Part shown: positions 1 through 5,812 of the stretch, piece by piece
How the letters are laid out: the number at the start of each line of letters is the position of its first letter
Numbering within the stretch: the stretch's first letter is position 1
Origin: a bacterium
GTDB taxonomy: Bacteria > Ratteibacteria > UBA8468 > B48-G9 > JAFGKM01
Direction of reading: 5' to 3'
Length of the DNA: 8,993 nucleotides
NCBI GenBank assembly: GCA_021157805.1
Contig: JAGGVW010000152.1
Location: 1-8,993 of the forward strand
The notes under the pieces: model-generated
Database searches by the model: none
Told to the model about the DNA's origin: nothing
What the model saw: only the letters and a program-made list of their open reading frames with translations
Made by a program: the position numbers and the translations under genes

Positions 1-62
1 GGATAGCCTCTCATCGTGATTCAATATAAAATATAGCATAAAAAGAGTAGTAAGGCATATTT

Positions 63-79
63 AAAAACAAATTGTTTTT
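63..79. repeat. AT-rich palindrome (AAAAACAA-A-TTGTTTTT)
   Basis: Two 8-base arms are perfect reverse complements around a single central A. The centre is too short to fold as a hairpin, so it is not an intrinsic terminator. It could be a binding site for a dimeric regulator upstream of the operon promoter, but an AT-rich palindrome of this size can arise by chance. No function is claimed. Confidence 0.25.
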
Positions 80-143
80 CTAAAGGGATAACTTCTTTGT
101 CTCAATCATTCTGACTTTATGTAAGAAGTGGCAATATAAAACA

Positions 144-171
144 TTGTCTCTTAAGTAATAAGTGTTATAAT
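144..171 (+). promoter_or_regulatory. Sigma70-type promoter of the defence operon
   Basis: TTGTCT (144-149, four of six matches to TTGACA) is followed by a 16-base spacer and a perfect TATAAT (166-171). Transcription would start at about 177-179, only some ten bases before the ATG of the broken HTH gene at 187 and about 177 bases before the helicase ATG. The next genes follow on the same strand with tiny gaps, so this is the best candidate for the promoter of the whole operon. The same TTGTCTC string also occurs at 97-103 but has no good -10 box at the right distance. Confidence 0.6.
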
Positions 172-186
172 ATGTAACAAAAAGGA

Positions 187-371
187 ATGACCGAGAAGAA
201 AAAACTTATAGAAACCTGCACAGTCCAGAATTTAGCCCAAGCCCTTAAACTTCATCCTTATACAGTCCGCCGACCCTGCCGAGAAGGCAATGGAGGTTTG
301 ACGTTAGAGAGATAGAAGAATGGAAGAAGAAACAAAAAAGAAAACATCGTAAAAATGAAGTTACAACTTAA
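187..371 (+). pseudogene. Broken excisionase-like helix-turn-helix gene (HTH_17 type)
   Basis: The frame from ATG 187 encodes an N-terminal half typical of the small MerR/excisionase HTH family: VQNLAQALKLHPYTVRR followed by REG (codons about 223-288), then stops at 313-315. The expected second half, QWRFDVREIEEWKKK, is found in a different frame from about 288 and ends at TAA 369-371. Family members have about eight to ten wing residues (KLPARKVG-like) between REG and QWRF. These are missing, so the simplest reading is a short deletion, not a multiple of three, that joined the two halves out of frame. An intact version would overlap the helicase start by 17 bases, as a co-translated regulator or DNA-binding partner would. 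The SD-like AAAGGA at 181-186 lies too close to ATG 187 to be convincing. The gene is probably non-functional. A sequencing error is less likely because residues are missing as well as the frame being changed. Confidence 0.72.
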
Positions 372-3300
372 AAAAGGAGATATTATTCAGGGTCCTTTAT
401 GGCCTGAACCTGTCGAGATTAAATTTATAGAAAATGCTGGCGATTATATTCATATTGTAGGAATAACTATTCTTTCTCGCTCTTCCGTTGATCAGCTTGT
501 ACCCATAAAAGAAATTTCCAAATTTTCTTGTATCAGCACAGATGTTAATTTTCCAGAAGAACCTTGGAAAGTGTTTCTGGCTTTAGAGAATACTCGCTAT
601 CGGTATGCCTCTTTATATGATCCATTATTAGCCATGAATACTTCTAAGATAGATCCTTTGCCTCATCAGATAGAAGCAGTTTACGGCTATATTCTTAAAC
701 TGCCCAGGATTCGATTTTTAATTGCCGATGACCCTGGTGCTGGGAAAACTATAATGGCGGGTTTAATTATAAAGGAATTAAAATTAAGACACTTGGTTAA
801 AAGGATTTTGATAGTTACACCAGGACATCTGAAGGATCAGTGGATAAGAGAATTAGAAGAGAAATTTAAAGAGAAATTTTTCCCTGTGGATAGAAACACT
901 TTAAATGCTTTTTATGGAGAAAATATATGGATGAGAGAGAATCAGTTAATTACTTCTATGGATTTTTTAAAACAAGAAGAGATTCTTCCCACAATAACTT
1001 CTGTTTATTTTGACCTTATTATAGTTGATGAGGCTCATAAGATGAGTGCTTATAAATATGGTGAAAAAATTGATAGAACCGCCCGTTATAAATTAGGAGA
1101 GGTCTTATCTAAAATTACAGACCATTTATTATTTTTAACAGCTACTCCTCATAAAGGTGATCCTGAAAATTTCAGGCTTTTCTTAGATCTTTTAGAACCG
1201 GGATTTTTTGCCACAAAAGAGTTAGTTTATGAATCTATTAAGAATAAAGATAATCCTCTTTTCATAAGGCGAGTAAAAGAGGATCTTAAAGACTTTGAAG
1301 GTAAGCCTCTATTTTTACCTCGTTATGTAACTACCAAGACTTTTAATTTAGGTATTGCATCACCCAGGGAAAAAGAACTTTACAACGCTTTATCTAAATA
1401 TGTTGAAACTCAATACAATTTAGCTTTAGCTAAAGATAGAAAGAGAAACATTGCCTTTGCTTTGGTCATTTTACAGCGGAGAATGGCTTCCAGTATTTAT
1501 GCCCTTTTAAAGTCGCTGGAACGCAGAAAAAAACGGCTTGAAGAACTGTTAGAATCTGGAGAAAAAGAAAAACTTTCCAGAGAGACAAGTTTTGATTTTG
1601 AAGATGTTGAAGAACTCAGTGAAAAAGAGAGGTGGAAGGAAGAGGAAATCTGGGAAACTTTAAGTGTAGCAGAGACGAGAGAGGAATTAGAAGAGGAGAT
1701 AAAAACTTTAAATTCACTCATTGATCAAGCAAAACAAATCATAGAAAACGAGGAAGAACTCAAATTAAAAGAACTTAAGGAATCTCTAAAAGAATTAGAG
1801 CAGATTTATACTGATCCTAAGGATAAGAAGATAATCATCTTTACAGAATCGCGCGATACTCTAACTTACTTGGAAAAAAAGATTAAAGAATGGGGGTATT
1901 CTGTAATTACAATTCATGGTGGAATGAATCTTCAGGAGAGAGTAAAAGCAGAGAAGATTTTTAAACATGAAAAGCAAATCCTGATAGCCACTGAAGCTGC
2001 AGGTGAAGGCATAAACTTGCAGTTTTGCCACCTTATGGTTAATTACGACATCCCCTGGAATCCTAATAGATTGGAACAAAGGATGGGCAGAATCCACCGT
2101 TATGGACAGACCAAAGAAGTATATGTGTTTAACCTTGTTGCTGAAGATACAAGAGAAGGTAAAGTGTTAAATAGATTGTTCCAAAAATTAGATGAGATAA
2201 GGAAGGCACTAGGCTCTGATAAAGTATTTGACTGTTTAGGAGAGGTTTTATCAGATAAAAATCTTTCTCAACTTTTAGTAGAAGCTGCCGCCAATGCCAG
2301 AAATATTGATGAAATTTTAAAGGAAATAGAGATAACTGTAGATGAAGAATATATCCAGAAGGTGAAGGAAAATTTAGCAGAAACTTTAGCCACCCGATTT
2401 ATTGACTATACAAGAATTAAAGAAATGCAACAACAGGCAAAAGAACACCGCCTCATCCCAGAATATACTGAAAGTTTCTTCAAAAAGGTATTTGAAAAAG
2501 CCGGTGGCAAATTCAGAGAGTTAAAAGATGGATTTTTAGCTGTTGATTCCATCCCTTATGAAATAAAGAAAATAGCCGAGGAGGAAGATTTTAAAAAATC
2601 TTACGGAACATTACTAAAGCGTTATCCCAAGATCACATTTGACAAAGATACCGCTTTCAAAAATCCTGATGTAGAATTTGTCTCTTTTGGCCATCCTCTC
2701 TTTGAGGCAGTAATGAGGTGGGTAGATCGTAATTTATCTTATGCACCTTTAAATGGAGCGGTTTTTATAGACCCTGATGGCCGAATGGACGGTTACATTC
2801 TCTTTTATGAAGGAGAGATTAAAGATGGTAGTGGTCAGGTAGCAGGAAAAAGATTATTTAGTTTCTATGTCCCAAAAGATGGAAATAAATCACTAATTTC
2901 TATTTCACCTTCTATAATATGGGACCTTGCAGAGGGAAAATCTAAAGATGCAGAATCTGTTGATATAGAAGATATTAAAGGTAGAGTTTTAACCTCGGCA
3001 ATTTCTGAACTGGAGAAATACAAGATGCAACTTTTAGAAGAACGCAAACGCCAGGCAGAGATCAAGAAGAAATATGGATTGACTTCTTTGGAACATTTAA
3101 TTCTAAAACTCGATGGCGAGTTGATCCAGCTCTATACTCGCAAACAGGAAGGCGAGAATGTTGATATCGCTATTTATAATAAGGAAGACCGAAAGAGCAG
3201 ATATGAAAAAGCAAAAATTGAGTTGGAAAATATGATAGAAAAGGAACAAAATTTAACTATGAGTATGCCCCGTTTTGTAGGAATCATTAGAGTAAAACCT

Positions 3301-3708
3301 CAAGAGATAAAAAGTGATGAGTTAGTCAGCGATGAGGAGATAGAAAAAATTGGGATGCAGATTGCTCTTGAATACGAAAAGAAACAGGGAAGAAAACCTA
3401 AAGATGTCTCCTCAGAAAATCTTGGTTTTGATATTCGCTCTGTTGATAAAGAAGGTAATATTCGCTATATAGAGGTAAAAACTCGCGCAAAAGTAGGCAA
3501 AATCGCTTTAACTCAAAACGAATGGTTTAAGGCTCAAAGATTTGGAAATGATTATTATCTTTATGTAATTTTCAATGCTACTACTTCTCCTCAATTATTC
3601 ATAATTCAGAACCCTGCCAAAAACCTTAAACCTGAAGCAAAAATAGAAATGGTCAGGTATTTTGTTGACGGAGAAGAAATTCTAAAAGTAGGAGAGAAGC
3701 AAGTTTAA
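355..3708 (+). CDS. DEAH/SNF2-type helicase with C-terminal DUF3883 domain (BrxHII/DrmD-like)
   Basis: This is a cytoplasmic superfamily 2 helicase or translocase, 1117 residues, full length for DUF3883-containing defence helicases. Visible motifs, in order: PHQ (103-105, Q motif), Walker A DDPGAGKT (125-132), DEAH (225-228), TATP (262-265), IIIFTES (about 493-499), ATEAAGEGINLQ (545-556) and QRMGRIHRYGQ (575-585, the arginine-finger motif VI). A charged, coiled-coil-like insertion occupies about residues 383-482, between the two RecA-like lobes. The C-terminus has GFDIRS (from 1024) and IEVK (1039-1042), the core of DUF3883, which resembles PD-(D/E)xK nucleases with Asp1026, Glu1040 and Lys1042 as candidate metal ligands. 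By family it should translocate on DNA in a restriction or phage-exclusion complex; nuclease activity is inferred. The start fits the family N-terminus (KxGDIIxGPxWPEPVE). There is no clear Shine-Dalgarno before ATG 355, so translation may once have been coupled to the overlapping HTH gene. The stop lies 2 bases before the AlbA_2 stub. Confidence 0.93.
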   Translation: MKLQLKKGDIIQGPLWPEPVEIKFIENAGDYIHIVGITILSRSSVDQLVPIKEISKFSCISTDVNFPEEPWKVFLALENTRYRYASLYDPLLAMNTSKIDPLPHQIEAVYGYILKLPRIRFLIADDPGAGKTIMAGLIIKELKLRHLVKRILIVTPGHLKDQWIRELEEKFKEKFFPVDRNTLNAFYGENIWMRENQLITSMDFLKQEEILPTITSVYFDLIIVDEAHKMSAYKYGEKIDRTARYKLGEVLSKITDHLLFLTATPHKGDPENFRLFLDLLEPGFFATKELVYESIKNKDNPLFIRRVKEDLKDFEGKPLFLPRYVTTKTFNLGIASPREKELYNALSKYVETQYNLALAKDRKRNIAFALVILQRRMASSIYALLKSLERRKKRLEELLESGEKEKLSRETSFDFEDVEELSEKERWKEEEIWETLSVAETREELEEEIKTLNSLIDQAKQIIENEEELKLKELKESLKELEQIYTDPKDKKIIIFTESRDTLTYLEKKIKEWGYSVITIHGGMNLQERVKAEKIFKHEKQILIATEAAGEGINLQFCHLMVNYDIPWNPNRLEQRMGRIHRYGQTKEVYVFNLVAEDTREGKVLNRLFQKLDEIRKALGSDKVFDCLGEVLSDKNLSQLLVEAAANARNIDEILKEIEITVDEEYIQKVKENLAETLATRFIDYTRIKEMQQQAKEHRLIPEYTESFFKKVFEKAGGKFRELKDGFLAVDSIPYEIKKIAEEEDFKKSYGTLLKRYPKITFDKDTAFKNPDVEFVSFGHPLFEAVMRWVDRNLSYAPLNGAVFIDPDGRMDGYILFYEGEIKDGSGQVAGKRLFSFYVPKDGNKSLISISPSIIWDLAEGKSKDAESVDIEDIKGRVLTSAISELEKYKMQLLEERKRQAEIKKKYGLTSLEHLILKLDGELIQLYTRKQEGENVDIAIYNKEDRKSRYEKAKIELENMIEKEQNLTMSMPRFVGIIRVKPQEIKSDELVSDEEIEKIGMQIALEYEKKQGRKPKDVSSENLGFDIRSVDKEGNIRYIEVKTRAKVGKIALTQNEWFKAQRFGNDYYLYVIFNATTSPQLFIIQNPAKNLKPEAKIEMVRYFVDGEEILKVGEKQV

Positions 3709-3710
3709 TT

Positions 3711-3905
3711 ATGGATATAGAGCAGTTAATAAAACAAGAAGAGTCCGAAAAATTAGAGTTTAAAGAAAATTTTGATAAAGAGACTATAGAGACAGTAGGA
3801 GCATTTTCTAACACCAGAGGAGGAATAATTTTAATTGGAGTTTCAGATAAAGGAGCATGTAAAGGGATAAATGTGGGGAAAAATACAATTAAAAAATGGA
3901 AATAG
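3711..3905 (+). pseudogene. Truncated AlbA_2 (Schlafen-type) ATP/nucleic-acid-binding protein
   Basis: The 64-residue product matches only the N-terminus of AlbA_2/Schlafen-like proteins. It has the ESEKLEFKE motif (about residues 11-19), then ETVGAFSNTRGGIILIGVSDKG, the conserved alanine/asparagine-GG-LxGVxD core, then GxNVGKxTIKKW, where it stops. Intact members continue for hundreds of residues (the rest of the AlbA_2 domain, then often a C-terminal winged helix), so this is a stub. It starts 2 bases after the helicase stop, with GGAGAG (3691-3696) upstream as a distant possible ribosome site. Just downstream, in another frame (about 3925-3957), a short FKSSGKVMKK-like stretch could be a remnant of the lost C-terminal part, but that is weak. 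It was probably a full operon gene, since deleted. A functional mini-protein cannot be excluded. Confidence 0.75.
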
Positions 3906-3937
3906 TAAAGGAACATATTGCGCTTTAAAAGTAGCGG

Positions 3938-3958
3938 AAAAGTAATGAAAAAGTAATG
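3938..3958 (+). repeat. Tandem direct repeat AAAAGTAATG upstream of the toxin-antitoxin pair
   Basis: Two exact copies of the 10-mer AAAAGTAATG (3938-3947 and 3949-3958) are separated by one A, about 55-75 bases before the antitoxin start. The 11-base period is close to one helical turn, so both copies would present the same DNA face. Candidate roles are an operator for AbiEi autoregulation, which is known for this antitoxin class though usually at inverted repeats, or simply low-complexity decay of the neighbouring pseudogene. Nothing else is evident in the 3906-4011 gap. Confidence 0.4.
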
Positions 3959-4011
3959 TAAGTAGTGGTTAAATTAAAAAGAAATTCGATCTGGTGGAAT
4001 TGAGGTACTCC

Positions 4012-4770
4012 GTGAACAAAAAGACTTTTCTTATGCAATTTATTAAAAATTACAGGTATTTTACATTAGATGATATAACAAATAAAATCGAATTAAATAG
4101 AAGAACAATTAAAAATTACCTTTCAGATTTAAAACAGGAGGGAATAATTTTTGATGCAGGTTATGGAGTATATACTACTTTAAAAGAGGAGTTTAAAATT
4201 CCTGTGATAAGCCGAATAGAGACTATAGGAAGATTGCTTAAAAAAAATTTCCCATTTACTGAATTTATAATTTGGGACACCAAACAATTGCAATCATTAT
4301 ACCAACATACACAAGCGCATCATGTAACTTTTGTAGAGACAGATAAAGAGTTAATGAATTCTTTTTATGATTGTATATCTAAAAAATATCAGAAAACATA
4401 TATAGAGAAAAAAAATAAAAATTATTTTGTTAATTTCCCCCTGCACTTAAACCCTGTCGTCATTCGCAAAAAAATTTCTCGCTCTCCTTATGCGGGGGTA
4501 ATGGCCACCTTGGAAAAAATTCTTGTAGATATGTTTATAGATTTAGAGACATATAAATATATATCCGAAGATGATTACTGGCAGATGTGGAGAGAACTCA
4601 TTTCAAATTACCGACTAAATATCGGAAAGATAATAAGTTACAGCAAAAGGAGAAAGTGCTTTCAGGGGTTGTTTTCACAATTAATTGATAATAATATACT
4701 TAGCGAAGTGACTTCTGCCACTTTTTTGAATAAAGTGGCAGAAGTCATCAGGAAGAATGATAGAAATTAA
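4012..4770 (+). CDS. AbiEi-like type IV antitoxin / HTH transcriptional repressor
   Basis: A protein of about 252 residues with an N-terminal winged helix: a first helix (KTFLMQFIKNYRYF), a second helix (TLDDITNKIEL) and a recognition helix (NRRTIKNYLSDLKQEG), followed by GIIFDAGYGVYTT, a wing. The remainder has no catalytic motif I recognise and fits the C-terminal part of AbiEi-like proteins (possibly the DUF6577 group), which both repress their operon and neutralise the toxin. The frame opens at GTG 3994, but I choose GTG 4012 because GAGGT (4002-4006) lies 5 bases before it, while nothing comparable precedes 3994. The 3' end overlaps the toxin gene by 14 bases and carries a perfect inverted repeat. 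Identification rests on the HTH plus the certain toxin partner; the C-terminal domain is divergent. Expression could come from the operon promoter or a weak local one. Confidence 0.78.
   Translation: MNKKTFLMQFIKNYRYFTLDDITNKIELNRRTIKNYLSDLKQEGIIFDAGYGVYTTLKEEFKIPVISRIETIGRLLKKNFPFTEFIIWDTKQLQSLYQHTQAHHVTFVETDKELMNSFYDCISKKYQKTYIEKKNKNYFVNFPLHLNPVVIRKKISRSPYAGVMATLEKILVDMFIDLETYKYISEDDYWQMWRELISNYRLNIGKIISYSKRRKCFQGLFSQLIDNNILSEVTSATFLNKVAEVIRKNDRN
4709..4747 (+). repeat. Perfect 16-bp inverted repeat at the antitoxin/toxin junction
   Basis: TGACTTCTGCCACTTT (4709-4724) and AAAGTGGCAGAAGTCA (4732-4747) are exact reverse complements around a 7-base loop (4725-4731); a G-U pair could extend the stem in RNA. 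It lies in the last codons of the antitoxin gene and ends 9 bases before the toxin ATG (4757), so its 3' arm falls in the toxin's initiation region. No T-run follows on either strand, so it is not an intrinsic terminator. Ribosomes finishing the antitoxin would melt it. It may couple toxin translation to antitoxin translation, or be a protein-binding palindrome. Confidence 0.85.
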
Positions 4771-5812
4771 CATATCTAAAAAGGAATTAGAAAAATTACG
4801 AAGGAGTTTGAAATTTCGTGATCCAATTATTTTTGAAAAGTCAGTTTATGCTTTTAAACTCTTGCAAGGGTTACTTAAAGTTTATCCTCATTTAATATTC
4901 AAGGGAGGAACTTCCATTCTTTTACATAAATTTCCACCAATTAGATTTTCCATAGATGTGGATATAATTTTAAACCCCAAGGATAAAAACTTACTGAAGG
5001 AGAGATTAAAAGAAGTAGCTCAAGAGGCAGGATTTAAGGAGGTGGAAGAAGATATTCGGCAAACAGAAAAAAACATTCCTAAAAAGCATTTTAAATTTTA
5101 TTATGATTCCCACTATGCAAGTATTAGACAATATATTCTTCTTGATATAATTTTTTGTCAATCTCTCTATTCAAAACTTATTCAGAAATCTCTTTCAGAA
5201 TGTCCTCTTTCTTTCGGCTCTTCTCTTAAAGTATCTGTGCCTACCATTGAGGGTCTTTTTGGGGATAAATTAACCGCTGTTTCTCCAAATACTGTTGGAA
5301 TCCCTCTGGATACTAAGGAGATGGAATTTGTGAAACAGATTATTGATTTAGGGTTCCTTTTTGAATTTTTAGAGGATATTGAAGATGTAAAGAAAACATT
5401 TAATAACACAGTTAAATTTGAAAGTTCTTTTAGAGATAGACGATTTTCTACAAAGAAAGTGACAGATGATATTTTAGATGTTGCATTTAAATATTGTCAG
5501 TATTTGCTTAAAGGTGGTAATAATTCTTACAAGGAGATTATACATATTAATAATGGACTAAGAAGAGTTAGCAATCATCTACTTGTGCGATATACTCAGT
5601 CAGATTTGAAAATTGCTTTTTCTAAAATTGCTTATATTTGTAAGTTGTTTACTGTAAATCAAAAAACAAAGATATTTAAAACTGTAGATTATAAGTTAAT
5701 CGAAAATAAACGTCTTATTGAGAAATACTGCGTGCTTGAGGGGTTAAAGAAGACAAATCCTCAAAGTTATTTTTACTGGATACAAGCTTTTGGAGAGAAA
5801 GAAGAAATATGA
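4757..5812 (+). CDS. abiEii: AbiEii-type nucleotidyltransferase toxin (type IV TA)
   Basis: A 351-residue cytoplasmic protein of the AbiEii/AbiGii nucleotidyltransferase family; members stop growth, in studied cases by nucleotide transfer onto tRNA. Motifs seen: FKGGTS (48-53, the GGTxL motif), then RFSIDVD (63-69) with the catalytic pair Asp67 and Asp69, the R-x-S-x-D-x-D signature. GDKLTAV (169-175, Lys171) matches motif III, and KQIID (193-197) sits where RDxxD is usual, so the arginine is conservatively altered. The core looks intact and active. The length is longer than the roughly 300 residues of many AbiEii proteins, from an extended C-terminal helical region. ATG 4757 has only a weak close GGA (4751-4753), consistent with translation by coupling from the antitoxin, which it overlaps by 14 bases. 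Its stop overlaps the methylase start as ATGA. Being embedded in the operon suggests a guard or addiction role; that is inference. Confidence 0.87.
   Translation: MIEINISKKELEKLRRSLKFRDPIIFEKSVYAFKLLQGLLKVYPHLIFKGGTSILLHKFPPIRFSIDVDIILNPKDKNLLKERLKEVAQEAGFKEVEEDIRQTEKNIPKKHFKFYYDSHYASIRQYILLDIIFCQSLYSKLIQKSLSECPLSFGSSLKVSVPTIEGLFGDKLTAVSPNTVGIPLDTKEMEFVKQIIDLGFLFEFLEDIEDVKKTFNNTVKFESSFRDRRFSTKKVTDDILDVAFKYCQYLLKGGNNSYKEIIHINNGLRRVSNHLLVRYTQSDLKIAFSKIAYICKLFTVNQKTKIFKTVDYKLIENKRLIEKYCVLEGLKKTNPQSYFYWIQAFGEKEEI

Noticed and set aside
187..371. Programmed ribosomal frameshift making a full HTH protein
   Set aside because: No slippery heptamer or downstream structure was seen, and wing residues are missing, which frameshifting would not restore.
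1497..1721. Minus-strand serine-rich open frame of 74 codons
   Set aside because: It is the complement of the Lys/Glu-rich coiled coil of the helicase, which reads as Ser/Phe codons in reverse; not a gene.
3653..3916. Minus-strand open frame of 87 codons across the helicase end and AlbA_2 stub
   Set aside because: It is the antisense of two recognisable coding segments, has no family resemblance, and lies against the direction of a tight operon.
3918..3946. Promoter TTGCGC - 17 bases - AGTAAT before the antitoxin
   Set aside because: Only three and four of six consensus matches; no better than chance in AT-rich DNA, so not listed as a feature.
3994..4012. Upstream GTG (3994) as the antitoxin start
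   Set aside because: No ribosome site precedes it, whereas GTG 4012 has GAGGT five bases upstream. The choice changes only six residues.
4709..4747. Intrinsic terminator at the strong hairpin
   Set aside because: No T-run follows the stem on either strand, and it sits inside the antitoxin gene just before a co-translated toxin.
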